In this document: positions 19,028-27,482 of the stretch, one piece after another
Layout of the letters: every line of letters starts with the position of its first letter
Numbering within the stretch: position 1 is the stretch's first letter
NCBI RefSeq assembly: GCF_016427535.1
Contig: NZ_JAELXV010000001.1
Coordinates: 310,001 to 374,000 of the forward strand
Reading direction: 5' to 3'
From: Hymenobacter sp. BT559
Lineage (GTDB): Bacteria > Bacteroidota > Bacteroidia > Cytophagales > Hymenobacteraceae
DNA length: 64,000 nt
The notes under the pieces: generated by a model
Databases searched by the model: none
The model's input: only the letters and a program-made list of their open reading frames with translations
Told to the model about the DNA's origin: nothing
Position numbers and translations under genes: made by a program

Positions 19028-20110
19028 ATGACTACTCCATTGGCTGTCTCGCCGGCGGCTACTTCTCCTTACGCCGCCGTTTTTATTGATTTTGAGAACG
19101 TTTACTACTTTCTCAAAAACCATTACCTAGACCCCCAGGACACCCACGACTACGCCCTCGACCTCGTGCGGGCACTGCGCGACACCCTCAAACGCGAGCA
19201 GGGCCTCGACTCGCTGGTGCTATACGCCTATGCCGACTTCGACAAGCTGCCCAGCGGCCCCCAGGGCCCGCTTTATCTGATGGGCGTAGACACCCGCAAC
19301 GTGCTGGGCACCGACCACAAAAACGCGGCCGACATGCAGCTCTGCATCGATGCGCTCGAAGTGCTGTATACCCGGCCCGACATTGGCACGTTTGTACTGG
19401 TGGCAGGCGACCGCGACTACATTCCGGTGCTGCAGCACCTGCGCCGGCAGGCCCGTCAGGTGAAGGTGGTAGGCTTCCGCGAAAGCGTATCGGGCGATTT
19501 GCTACTGATGCTGGGCCAGGAGCACTACATTGATGCCCGCCAGCTGCTGCCAGCCGAGCGCTTGCAAGCCCTGGAAGACCACCGCGCCGCGCGCCTCAAG
19601 CAGGGCAGCGACCTGCGGCGCCTGCGCGAGCAGGGCCTGCCGGTGCGGTCGGCCGCCGCGCGCCAAGCCACCCGAGATGTCGCCACCCAGGCCGCAGCTG
19701 CCAATGAGGCGGCTCTGCCCGGCCCCGGCGACGAAAGTACCCAGCCTGACGCGCGCGCTGCCGGGGCGGCCCAAGAGCCGACGCCCGAGCCAGCCCCCAC
19801 TTTCGCCTCCATCCAACGTATTACGCGCTCCGACGAGCGCCGTTGCCTCGAATTCCTGCTCGAGCAGGGGCAGCGCTACGTCGGCAACCTAGGTACGCCC
19901 GAAATCTGGGCCAGCCCCTTCTTGCGCCGCCTCACCGACGTGCTGCCCGAACTACCCGACTGGGAGCGCCGCCAGCTGCTCAGCCACCTGCGCGACGCCG
20001 GTGCCCTGCGCCTTGAAAAGCGCGAGGGCGAGCCGCACCCCTTTTCGGTCATCATCATTAACTACCAGCACCCCGACGTGCAGGAGCTGAACCCCAGCGA
20101 GGAAAAGTAA
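19028..20110 (+). CDS. NYN-domain (LabA/DUF88-type) protein, 360 aa
   Basis: The N-terminal NYN/PIN-like ribonuclease domain (about residues 15-170) has the conserved acidic residues in FIDFENVYYFL, NAADMQLCIDAL and VAGDRDYIPVL. A linker rich in Ala, Pro and Gln (about 205-265) leads to a C-terminal domain (about 270-350) that looks like a winged helix and may bind nucleic acid. Proteins of this type are predicted metal-dependent RNases acting on RNA. It has no operon partner. The stop codon abuts a 35-bp perfect inverted repeat. Confidence 0.85.
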   Translation: MTTPLAVSPAATSPYAAVFIDFENVYYFLKNHYLDPQDTHDYALDLVRALRDTLKREQGLDSLVLYAYADFDKLPSGPQGPLYLMGVDTRNVLGTDHKNAADMQLCIDALEVLYTRPDIGTFVLVAGDRDYIPVLQHLRRQARQVKVVGFRESVSGDLLLMLGQEHYIDARQLLPAERLQALEDHRAARLKQGSDLRRLREQGLPVRSAAARQATRDVATQAAAANEAALPGPGDESTQPDARAAGAAQEPTPEPAPTFASIQRITRSDERRCLEFLLEQGQRYVGNLGTPEIWASPFLRRLTDVLPELPDWERRQLLSHLRDAGALRLEKREGEPHPFSVIIINYQHPDVQELNPSEEK

Positions 20111-20185
20111 TTAATGGTCAATGGTAAAGGGTTAGTTGTTAATGTTCAGCCATTAACAACTAACCCTTTACCATTGACCATTAAT
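20110..20185. repeat. Perfect 35-bp inverted repeat filling a convergent gap
   Basis: Arms 20110-20144 and 20151-20185 match perfectly, with a 6-base loop. The left arm starts on the last base of the NYN-gene stop and the right arm ends one base before the stop of the convergent gene, so the element is the whole gap. AT-rich (TTAATGGTCAATGG type), no T-run. Confidence 0.95.
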
Positions 20186-20794
20186 CTAGCGGCTTAGCTC
20201 GAACAGCGGGAGCGGGCGCAGGCGGGCGTACTGGTCGCCCATTTGGGCCAGCTCGGACTGGTGCAGGCGCAGGTAGTTATTGTAGGCTTTAGCGGCGGCA
20301 TCGTAGTGGGCGCGGTAGCTTACCACGTTGGCATCGGCGAGCATGATGTGCTCGACGTAGTCGCGGATGCGGGCCGTGGGGGCATTGCCTTCGGGGGCGG
20401 CCAGCAGCACCAGTGGCTTCAGCACCGAGTCTTGGGCGGCGTCGTATTGGTCGATGGCTGCCGACGAGGCCATGCTCAGGCGGTCATAGCGCTGCGGCTT
20501 GAGGCGGCCCGCCTGCGCCGTGAGCGTGCGCACCTGGGCCGCATTGAGGCGCGGCTGCTTTTTGAGGTCTTGTAGCAGGCCGCGCACGTCGGCTAGCTTT
20601 TGGTCGTCGCTGCGCATCATGCGCTGCCAGTTACTATCGGCCGAGTCGCGCAAAATGTCGAACTGCGCCCGCACCTCAGCTGGCGAGGCGGGGTTCACGG
20701 CCGCCGCCGTATCGGTGGCAGTTTTGGCGGTGTCGGGCTTGCACATGGGCAGCACGGCGAGGGCAACTAAGCTGGCAACTAAAACGGCTTTCAT
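20186..20794 (-). CDS. Hypothetical exported protein, possibly lipoprotein, 202 aa
   Basis: The N-terminus (MKAVLVASLVALAVLPMC) is signal-peptide-like with a Cys at residue 18. The bases before it (LPM) are a poor lipobox, so lipidation is uncertain. The mature part is almost wholly helical, with a Thr/Ala linker, then amphipathic helices such as LADVRGLLQDLKKQ and YDAAAKAYNNYLRLHQ. The shape recalls helical-bundle periplasmic proteins, but I recognise no family. It is convergent with the NYN gene. Confidence 0.65.
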   Translation of the reverse strand: MKAVLVASLVALAVLPMCKPDTAKTATDTAAAVNPASPAEVRAQFDILRDSADSNWQRMMRSDDQKLADVRGLLQDLKKQPRLNAAQVRTLTAQAGRLKPQRYDRLSMASSAAIDQYDAAQDSVLKPLVLLAAPEGNAPTARIRDYVEHIMLADANVVSYRAHYDAAAKAYNNYLRLHQSELAQMGDQYARLRPLPLFELSR

Positions 20795-20963
20795 AGCAAG
20801 TCAAACGAGAAAATCGGTAGGTTAATATCCCGCGGGGCTGCCAAATTACGACCTAGGGCGGCGGGAGGGCGCCCGTGCGCGAACTTTGTAGCCGCACCTC
20901 GCCCGGCGCCGTTGCCCTAAGCTACCTGCGAACTACCTGGCTCGCGCCACCGTTCTTCTTTCT

Positions 20964-22001
20964 ATGTCCGATTTAACGCCCCTTTCCCAACTCGGCGAGT
21001 TTGGCCTCATCCGCCGCTTGCAGCGCGATATTACCCTTACGCAGCCCAGCACCGTCCTTGGCATCGGCGACGATGCGGCTATCCTGGCCCCGCCCGCCGG
21101 GCAGGAAGTCGTGGTCACGACCGATTTGCTGGTCGAAGGCGTGCACTTCGACCTCTCTTTCTCGCCGCTCAAGCACCTAGGCTTCAAGGCGGTGGCCGTC
21201 AACGTTTCCGACGTGGCCGCCATGCTAGCCACGCCTACCCAAATCGTAGTGGGCCTGAGTTTACCCAGCCGCTTCACGGTAGAGGCCGTGGAGGAATTGT
21301 ACGCCGGCATGCGCCTGGCCTGCGAGGCCTACGGCGTCGACCTAGTGGGCGGCGACACCACAGGCAGCCGCGGCGGCCTGGTTATTAGTATCACTGCCCT
21401 AGGTCAGGTAGAGGCCGGCAAAGCTGTGCGCCGCTCGGGTGGCAAGCCCACCGATATCCTATGCGTAACTGGCGACCTAGGCGGCGCCTACCTAGGGCTG
21501 CAAGTGCTGGAACGCGAAAAGCAAGCCTTCCTGGCTGACCCCGAAACGCAGCCCGAGCTTGAAAACTACAACTACGTAGTGCAGCGCCAGCTCAAGCCCG
21601 AGGCGCGCCTCGACATCGTGCACGAGCTGCGCGAGCTGGGTGTGCAGCCCACCGCCATGCTCGACATCAGCGATGGACTGGCTTCCGAGGTGCTGCACAT
21701 GTGCGCGGCTAGTGGCACCGGCGCCCGCGTCTTCAGCGAGTACCTGCCGATGGCCAATCCCAGCCTCGAAGCCGCGGCAGAGTTCAACCTCGACCCCATT
21801 ACCTGTGCCCTCAACGGCGGCGAGGACTACGAGCTGCTTTTCACTATTCCGGTGCAGGACCACGCCAAGATTAAAAACCACCCCGATATCACCGTTATCG
21901 GCCACCTCACAGAGAGAAGCGATGCGGTGAACCTTATCACGAAGGGTGGCCAGGCCGTGCCGCTGCAGGCGCAGGGCTTCAATCATTTCACCGCAGATTA
22001 A
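20964..22001 (+). CDS. thiL: Thiamine-monophosphate kinase ThiL
   Basis: A 345-residue protein with the ThiL/PurM fold signatures: GIGDDAAIL near residue 33, TTDLLVEGVHFD, the VGGDTTGS loop, CVTGDLGGAYLG and DISDGLASEVLHM. It uses ATP to convert thiamine monophosphate to thiamine diphosphate in the cytoplasm. No other thi gene or TPP riboswitch is nearby. The last codons (GCA GAT TAA) lie inside the left arm of a 70-bp inverted repeat, so the present C-terminus (HFTAD) may have been shaped by that element. Confidence 0.95.
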   Translation: MSDLTPLSQLGEFGLIRRLQRDITLTQPSTVLGIGDDAAILAPPAGQEVVVTTDLLVEGVHFDLSFSPLKHLGFKAVAVNVSDVAAMLATPTQIVVGLSLPSRFTVEAVEELYAGMRLACEAYGVDLVGGDTTGSRGGLVISITALGQVEAGKAVRRSGGKPTDILCVTGDLGGAYLGLQVLEREKQAFLADPETQPELENYNYVVQRQLKPEARLDIVHELRELGVQPTAMLDISDGLASEVLHMCAASGTGARVFSEYLPMANPSLEAAAEFNLDPITCALNGGEDYELLFTIPVQDHAKIKNHPDITVIGHLTERSDAVNLITKGGQAVPLQAQGFNHFTAD

Positions 22002-22171
22002 AACGGATTTTTAAGATTTAACGGATACGCCCGCTGCGCGGGCTGACTACTCGGGCGCAGGGTAGCCTTCGGCCAACCATCAAAGAGTCGGCGAAGCCGC
22101 TCCTGCGCCTGAGTAGTCAGCCCGCGCAGCGGGCGTATCCGTTAAATCTTAAAAATCCGTTTTAATCTGCG
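21992..22171. repeat. 180-bp inverted repeat with 70-bp arms (family B)
   Basis: Arms 21992-22061 and 22102-22171 are complementary over 70 bases with one mismatch, around a 40-base centre that itself partly pairs. Each arm contains a nested hairpin (GCCCGC/GCGGGC with loop GCA). The left arm includes the thiL stop; the right arm ends one base before the stop of the convergent gene. A single diverged arm of the same family lies at 31133-31195. Confidence 0.95.
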
Positions 22172-22172
22172 A

Positions 22173-22550
22173 TTAGTCTTCTGGGTAGGGGATGTACACG
22201 AAATTCGTGAACTCCTCATCTACTACCAGCAGGCAGCAAAACTCGTCGGGGTTCTTCCAGGTGCCGGTGAAATCTTCGATTTTCTCGGGGTCCACGATGC
22301 CTTGCTGGGCCAGGATTTCGAGGTAGCTGGCGAAGATGTGCCATTGCAGGCCCTCTACCTCGTCGGCGTTAATGAGCAAGCTGCCGAGCTGCACCGCCTG
22401 CCGGGCAAAGATGAACACCGGATACTTCGAGATCCCGCGCTTGCGAATCTGGTACGAGGCTTCCTTAAGCGTGTCGGATACGGTGGCAAAATCCTTGGTA
22501 ATCGTACCTAGGTACTTGCCGTTTAGCTCGGGGTCGTTGAAGTAGTCCAT
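22173..22550 (-). CDS. Conserved-looking hypothetical protein, 125 aa
   Basis: A soluble alpha/beta protein starting MDYFNDPELNGKYLG, with KYPVFIFARQAVQLGSLLI, QWHIFASYLEILAQQG and an acidic C-terminus (VYIPYPED). It has normal GC content for the window and no signal peptide. I have an impression of similar unannotated proteins in other Cytophagales but cannot name a family. It ends two bases from the large inverted repeat. The AT-rich gene upstream ends 15 bases before its start, so the two may be co-transcribed. Confidence 0.7.
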   Translation of the reverse strand: MDYFNDPELNGKYLGTITKDFATVSDTLKEASYQIRKRGISKYPVFIFARQAVQLGSLLINADEVEGLQWHIFASYLEILAQQGIVDPEKIEDFTGTWKNPDEFCCLLVVDEEFTNFVYIPYPED

Positions 22551-22565
22551 GTTGTGTAAGGAAGT

Positions 22566-22928
22566 TTACCACCCAATAATGATAACTGTTTGGCCTTCTG
22601 TGAACTGATTCACAAAAAAGGTGTCAAAATCAGCTTTGTGCTTCGCATCGATATAAGTCAACATGTGTGCAACTTGGGTTTGCTTAGTTAAGCATACATC
22701 ATTAGTGAAATCTGTGTAGAAAGCAGATATCACTCCCTTTCGTTGGTATGCAAGCTCGGTGTAGAAGTATACTTCAGCATCAAACTCTTCATTAGAAAAG
22801 ACGAAATGTTTTTTGCAGACGTAGCTCTGGAAAAGAGGAAATAACTCAGGTGATTCTTCTACAAAAAGGTGACTGTTTTCGTCCACTTCATGAGGAGTAA
22901 TCCTGACTAGGCTAATATCGAGTCCCAT
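22566..22928 (-). CDS. AT-rich hypothetical protein, 120 aa
   Basis: A protein starting MGLDISLVRITPHEVDENS, rich in Phe, Tyr, Asp and Glu and ending QTVIIIGW. No membrane segment or signal peptide. The gene is only about 40% G+C by eye and uses AT-ending codons, clearly unlike its GC-rich neighbours, which suggests recent transfer. The MGLDIS start is common in small unassigned proteins linked to toxin/immunity loci, but no toxin is adjacent, so that is only a hint. Confidence 0.7.
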   Translation of the reverse strand: MGLDISLVRITPHEVDENSHLFVEESPELFPLFQSYVCKKHFVFSNEEFDAEVYFYTELAYQRKGVISAFYTDFTNDVCLTKQTQVAHMLTYIDAKHKADFDTFFVNQFTEGQTVIIIGW

Positions 22929-22944
22929 TTTCCGAATAAAAAGC

Positions 22945-24372
22945 CTATTTCAACTCCAGCAGTACCACGTTCTCCACGTGGTGGGTGTGGGGGAACATAT
23001 CCACCGGCTGCACGCGGGTTACTTTGTACACCTCGTCGAGCAGCTCTAGGTCGCGGGCTTGGGTGGCGGGGTTGCAGCTGATGTAGACGACCCTAGGGGC
23101 GCGCAGCTCCACGAGGCGCTTCACCACGTCTTCGTGCATGCCAGCGCGGGGCGGGTCGGTGATGATGACGTCGGGGTGGCCGTGGTGGCTGGTGAAAGCC
23201 TCGGTGAGCATATCCTTCATGTCGCCGGCGAAGAACTCCGTGTTAGTCACATCATTAATTTCCGAGTTCACGCGGGCATCGAGCACGGCCTGCTCCACGT
23301 ACTCTACGCCGACCACGCGCTTGGCTTGGCGAGCCACGAAATTGGCGATGGTGCCGGCGCCGGTGTAGAGGTCATACACGAGGTCGGTAGGCTTGATTTC
23401 GGCAAACTCGCGGGCCACCTTGTAGAGGTTGTAGGCGCCGGCAGAGTTAGTCTGGTAAAACGACTTGGGGCCGATGCGGAAGCGCAGGCCTTCCATCTCC
23501 TCCTCGATGTAGGGCTTGCCCTTGTAGCACACCACCTCTAGGTCGTGGAAGGTCTCGTTGCCCTTGTCGTTGAGCACGTAGTTGAGCGAGGTAATTTGCG
23601 GAAACTTCGCGTACACCGCATCCAGCAGCGGCTCGATGGCCTGGTGCTGGCGGTAGCATTGCAAAATCACCATAATCTCGCCGGTGCTCTCGGCGGTGCG
23701 GATGATAAGGTTGCGCAGCAGCCCGGTCTGCTTGATGATGTTGCCGAAGCGCAGCATGTTCTCCCGCGCATAGTCGCGGATGAAGAGCCGGATTTCGTTG
23801 CTCGGCTCGGGCTGCAAGTGGCAGTGCTCCACGTCGATAATCTTATCGAAGCGGCCCGGCGTGTGGAAGCCCAGCACCCGGCGGTCGTACTGCGCGGTTT
23901 CGTCCTTAATCTGCTCCTCCGTCAGCCAGCCCATGAAGCTGAACGTGTATTCGAGCTTATTGCGGTAGTAGGTGCGCTCGGGCGAGGGCATGATGCGGCG
24001 CACTTCGGGTATCTCCACCTTACCGATGCGCTGCAAGGTGTCTACCACCTGTTGGTGCTTGTAGTTGAGCTGCGCGTCGTAGGTCATGTGCTGCCACTTG
24101 CAGCCGCCGCAGGTGCCAAAATGCTGGCAAAAGGGCGTGGTGCGCAGCTCCGAATACTTGTGGTACTTGGTGGGCGTGGCCTCCATAAAGCGCTTGTGGG
24201 CCTTGCTGATGCGCAAGTCCACCACATCACCGGGGGCTACTTGGTTGACGAATACGACGAGGTTATTGATGCGAACCAGGCATTTGCCTTCGGCCACCAT
24301 GTCTTGAATTTCGACGTTGAGGAGGGCTTCGGGCGGGATAGAATTGGCGAGCTTGGTGGCTTTGCTAGGCAT
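22945..24372 (-). CDS. rlmD: 23S rRNA (uracil-C5)-methyltransferase, RlmD/RumA type
   Basis: A 475-residue protein. An N-terminal TRAM-like region (residues 15-70) is followed by four cysteines for an iron-sulfur cluster: C82, C88 and C91 (CQHFGTCGGC) and C184 (EHCHLQ). The methyltransferase domain has the SAM-binding YDLYTGAGTIANFVA, the DPPRAGMH loop and the catalytic Cys in YISCNPATQARDL. It methylates a uracil of 23S rRNA with SAM; whether U1939 or U747 is not decided by sequence alone. A TAACTTTG promoter element lies close upstream. Confidence 0.93.
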   Translation of the reverse strand: MPSKATKLANSIPPEALLNVEIQDMVAEGKCLVRINNLVVFVNQVAPGDVVDLRISKAHKRFMEATPTKYHKYSELRTTPFCQHFGTCGGCKWQHMTYDAQLNYKHQQVVDTLQRIGKVEIPEVRRIMPSPERTYYRNKLEYTFSFMGWLTEEQIKDETAQYDRRVLGFHTPGRFDKIIDVEHCHLQPEPSNEIRLFIRDYARENMLRFGNIIKQTGLLRNLIIRTAESTGEIMVILQCYRQHQAIEPLLDAVYAKFPQITSLNYVLNDKGNETFHDLEVVCYKGKPYIEEEMEGLRFRIGPKSFYQTNSAGAYNLYKVAREFAEIKPTDLVYDLYTGAGTIANFVARQAKRVVGVEYVEQAVLDARVNSEINDVTNTEFFAGDMKDMLTEAFTSHHGHPDVIITDPPRAGMHEDVVKRLVELRAPRVVYISCNPATQARDLELLDEVYKVTRVQPVDMFPHTHHVENVVLLELK

Positions 24373-24394
24373 AAACTTTTTGCGGTAAGGGGCG

Positions 24395-24402
24395 CAAAGT
24401 TA
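24395..24402 (-). promoter_or_regulatory. Bacteroidota -7 element TAACTTTG (rlmD)
   Basis: Perfect TAnnTTTG on the minus strand about 23 bases upstream of the rlmD ATG, followed by GC. Confidence 0.5.
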
Positions 24403-24422
24403 CGATGCTGTTCTGGCGCGTG

Positions 24423-24461
24423 CCCCCCGGCCCCCTCTCCCGCAGGGGAGGGGGCCGGGGG
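24423..24461. repeat. GC-rich inverted repeat (family C, short copy)
   Basis: Arms CCCCCGGCCCCCTC and GAGGGGGCCGGGGG around a short centre, between the promoter of rlmD and the stop of the DUF3526 permease. The arm core matches that of the longer element at 28214-28335. Confidence 0.8.
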
Positions 24462-24484
24462 TGGGAGTCTCGTGGAGTTACACG

Positions 24485-25867
24485 TTAGCGCGACTGCACC
24501 GCCCGGCCGCGCAATAGGGCCAACCCTAACGCGTACACCGCTGCCGTGCTCAGTAGTAGCTGCCCTAGGCCTGCCCAGGCCGCGCTGGTATCGCTGGGGC
24601 TAGTGAAGGAGTGGGTGGGCAGCCGGGCATATTCGGCGTGGGTGAAGGGGACTTTCTTAAATAAGAAGGGGTAGTAAAACGCCCGTAGCGCGTCGTGGTA
24701 GCGGGTAGCGCTCTGCTGGAAGGCCATGTGAGCGGGCAGGTCGGTGCCGGCCAGGGCGTTGAAGCTGAGCTGCGCGCTGAGCGCCGGTGACAGCCACGCC
24801 AGCCGCTGGGCTAGGGCGTGGCGCTGGGCCTGGCCCTGGGCGTAGGCCCGGGCCAGCGGCGCGGCTGACTGGTCGCCTAGGTACTGAAAGGCATAATACC
24901 AGCGCCACACGAAGCGCTCGCGGATGGTGGCTGTGTCGCGGTACTGCGGGTACTGGGCAAAAAAGCGCCGCATGGTTTCGGCCTTAGGCTGGTCCCAGCC
25001 GCCGTGGATAGCCTCCCGCTGCTGCATAGTAAGCGCCAAGCCCTGCGGTACCGGCCGCGCGGCGGCCACGTATACACTCAAGAGGCTGGGCACCAGGACT
25101 ACCAGCGTAAGCCACGCCCCAAGAAGCGCCACTGCATTGAAAGACGAGTTGCGCTGCCAGGCCGTGACCAGCAGCACCACCCCAAACCAAAACAGGCAGT
25201 ACAGCCCACCTAGGGCCAGCCACAGGCCCACGCGGCCATCGAGCGGCACCCGCGCCCAAGCCAGCCCTACGGCCGACAGCAGCACCCCCAGCCCCAGCAC
25301 CACCGCCAGCCGAAAGGCCAGCTTAGCCACTACCAACTGCGTGGCGCTCACTGGCTGGGCCAGCAGCAGCGGCAAAATACCCTGCTCGCGCTCGCTCGAT
25401 AGTAAGTTGAACCCTAGGGCGATAATGAGCAGCGGAAACAAGTACACCAGCACAAAGGCAAGGTCGAAGTTGCCACTGAGCGCCTTGGTAGGGTTAACAT
25501 TCTCGGAGGCATAGAGCTGGCCTTGTAGACCCAGTAGGCGCAACTTGAGGTAGTAGGGGTTCACGTCGCGCTGGCCCAGGGCCAGGCCGGCCCAGGCGGT
25601 GGGGTGGTGCAAGGCGTAGTTCTGGTGGTAGTAGCCGACTTCGCCCGCATCGGCGGGACCGGGAAACTTGGCTTGCAACTCAGCTACCTGATGGCGCCCT
25701 AGGTCGGGCAACTCGGCTAGGTGCTGGCGCTGCCGGGCCACCTCGGCTGTGCCGTAGTAGATGCCGTAGAGGCCAGCCGCCAGCAGTAGCCCCGTAAGCA
25801 ACAGTAGGCCCCGCGAGGCTTTGAAGTGCAGGTATTCGTAGTAGAAAAGCAGGCGGAATAGGCGCAT
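24485..25867 (-). CDS. ABC-2 type permease, DUF3526 family (second permease)
   Basis: A 460-residue protein with one N-terminal membrane helix (GLLLLTGLLLAAGLYGIYYG), a large extracytoplasmic domain, a block of helices including SSEREQGILPLLLAQPVS (typical ABC-2 coupling segment), and a final helix. The layout, with extracytoplasmic domains on either side of a central membrane block, is that of DUF3526 permeases. It should pair with the ATPase at 27483-28190 and the sister permease at 26060-27478. A 100-bp REP-like inverted repeat separates it from that sister gene. Confidence 0.85.
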   Translation of the reverse strand: MRLFRLLFYYEYLHFKASRGLLLLTGLLLAAGLYGIYYGTAEVARQRQHLAELPDLGRHQVAELQAKFPGPADAGEVGYYHQNYALHHPTAWAGLALGQRDVNPYYLKLRLLGLQGQLYASENVNPTKALSGNFDLAFVLVYLFPLLIIALGFNLLSSEREQGILPLLLAQPVSATQLVVAKLAFRLAVVLGLGVLLSAVGLAWARVPLDGRVGLWLALGGLYCLFWFGVVLLVTAWQRNSSFNAVALLGAWLTLVVLVPSLLSVYVAAARPVPQGLALTMQQREAIHGGWDQPKAETMRRFFAQYPQYRDTATIRERFVWRWYYAFQYLGDQSAAPLARAYAQGQAQRHALAQRLAWLSPALSAQLSFNALAGTDLPAHMAFQQSATRYHDALRAFYYPFLFKKVPFTHAEYARLPTHSFTSPSDTSAAWAGLGQLLLSTAAVYALGLALLRGRAVQSR

Positions 25868-25933
25868 AGGAGCGAGTAAGAGCGTAGCAGGTCAGCCTAG
25901 CGAGTAGGGATTTTGAGCAAAAGCCAAAAACGG

Positions 25934-26033
25934 CTGTCATGCAGAGCGCAGCGAAGCATCTCGCGTGCTGACGTCTGCGAACATTGAAGATTACTGCAGC
26001 ACGCGAGATGCTTCGCTGCGCTCTGCATGACAG
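25934..26033. repeat. REP-like inverted repeat with 37-bp perfect arms (family A)
   Basis: Arms 25934-25970 and 25997-26033 are perfectly complementary with a 26-base loop. The core AGCGCAGCGAAGCATCTCGC is shared with copies at 37276, 42705 and 47127. It sits inside an apparent operon, between the two DUF3526 permease genes, and would be a strong hairpin in the message. Confidence 0.95.
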
Positions 26034-26059
26034 AATGGAATACAATTCTTTAAAAAGAG

Positions 26060-27478
26060 CTACCCTGTCGTGCTCCGGTCTACTAACCGCATCCCCAACC
26101 AGCTCAGGGCTAGCGCCCAGGCCAGCAGGGCTAGCGTGGGCAAGGCCAACTGCGGCAGCGCCCAACCCAGCGGCGGGGCTTGGTAAGTAAAAACTGGGAT
26201 GGCCCGCCAAGTAGCTGCGTCGAGGCGGCGCTCTTTATCGCCGTAGCCCATGCTGGCTTGCAGGCCATTGAGGTGCTGCACGAGCTGGTAGCGGTAGGCT
26301 TCGGCCGCTTGCTGAAAGTGCACGTAGTGCGCAAAATCGGACCCGGCCAAGCCCATCGACAGCGGCCGGATGGCTTGGTAGGGGTTGAGCAGGCTGGCCC
26401 AGGTGGAGAGAGCATTCTGGCGCTCGTAGGTGCGGGTGAGGTCGGCGAAATGCTGTTGGTATACCCGGCTCGAATAGGCTTCGCCCTCGGCCATGGTTAC
26501 GCCGGCTACGCTCATGGGCAGGTCTTTTTCGTCGCTGACGCTATACTTTTTGAATAAGGCCGCCTTGAGGGCTGCCGCTCGCTTATCCTGCGGGTCGTGG
26601 CCGTTGATGCCGTGTTGAGCCTCCTCGTGCACGGCGGCATCGAGCTGGGCTTTGGTGATGGCCGGGAAGAGGCCCGCGCCTAGGTTAGCGGTGGCTTTGG
26701 GCAGAATGAGGCAGCCCAGCATCCAGCAGCCCAGCAGCGTCACCAGCGCCGCCCGCGACTGGCTGGCCCGCGCCGACACCACCACCGCGCCCACAATAAT
26801 CACGAAGAAATAAACCACGTAGCCCAGCCCAAATAAGGCTAGCCGTGCCCAGCGGTCGGGACTGCCAGCCGTAGCTTCACTACTGAAAAGCAGCGCACTG
26901 GCTAGCCCTAGGGCGGGCACCACTACCAGCGCCGCCGCCAGGCCGTAGCCGTCTATTTTGCCCCAGGCCACCTGCCGGAGCGTAATGCCCTGGCTCAGCA
27001 GCAGGCGCAGCGTGCCCGCCTCGCGCTCCTCGGTAAAAGCCCCGAAGCACAGAAAAATGAGCAGCAGCGGCACCAGCGTTTGCAGCACAAAGGCCACCGA
27101 CAGCTCGCCAAAGCGGATGAGCGAACCAGCCTGCTGGGCCGGGCTGAAATTGACGCTGTTTTGCTGATGCGCCTCTAGGTACACCACCGCCCCAGTAAAC
27201 GAATCGAGCCCGCTATCCAAAAAGCTGAGTGCTGCCCGGGGCCGGAAGGCAAACGTGCCGTAGTGTGCCACCCGGTGCGGGTGCCGCCCCGGCTGGTGGT
27301 GAAACTGCTCATTCACCGTCTCTTGCGCCAGGGCGCGCTCGGCCTGCAAGGTGGCGTAGCCGCGCCGGCCCACTAGCGTAGCGGCCAGCAGCAGGGCCAG
27401 CATCAGCAGGCTCAGTACCGCAAAGCGGCGGTCGCGTAGGGTGCTGAGAAATTCTTTGTGGGCAATGCTTCTAACCAT
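26060..27478 (-). CDS. ABC-2 type permease, DUF3526 family (first permease)
   Basis: A 472-residue paralogue of the permease that follows it. It has an N-terminal helix (FAVLSLLMLALLLAATLVG), a large extracytoplasmic domain, and a coupling segment FTEEREAGTLRLLLSQG within a cluster of membrane helices, with a last helix near the C-terminus. The start is four bases after the stop of the ATPase gene, so the two are tightly coupled. Two non-identical permeases imply a heterodimeric membrane channel. The transported substrate is not shown by sequence. Confidence 0.87.
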   Translation of the reverse strand: MVRSIAHKEFLSTLRDRRFAVLSLLMLALLLAATLVGRRGYATLQAERALAQETVNEQFHHQPGRHPHRVAHYGTFAFRPRAALSFLDSGLDSFTGAVVYLEAHQQNSVNFSPAQQAGSLIRFGELSVAFVLQTLVPLLLIFLCFGAFTEEREAGTLRLLLSQGITLRQVAWGKIDGYGLAAALVVVPALGLASALLFSSEATAGSPDRWARLALFGLGYVVYFFVIIVGAVVVSARASQSRAALVTLLGCWMLGCLILPKATANLGAGLFPAITKAQLDAAVHEEAQHGINGHDPQDKRAAALKAALFKKYSVSDEKDLPMSVAGVTMAEGEAYSSRVYQQHFADLTRTYERQNALSTWASLLNPYQAIRPLSMGLAGSDFAHYVHFQQAAEAYRYQLVQHLNGLQASMGYGDKERRLDAATWRAIPVFTYQAPPLGWALPQLALPTLALLAWALALSWLGMRLVDRSTTG

Positions 27479-27482
27479 GGGC

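Noticed and set aside
22173..22928. Toxin-immunity pair
   Set aside because: Two small adjacent unknown genes, one AT-rich, look tempting, but neither shows a toxin fold or a known immunity domain.
23545..24603. 352-codon plus-strand frame across rlmD
   Set aside because: Antisense to a certain gene and ends in low-complexity repeat sequence; no recognisable domain.
25680..26210. 176-codon minus-strand frame through the REP-like repeat
   Set aside because: Made of permease sequence in the wrong frame plus the repeat; no family.
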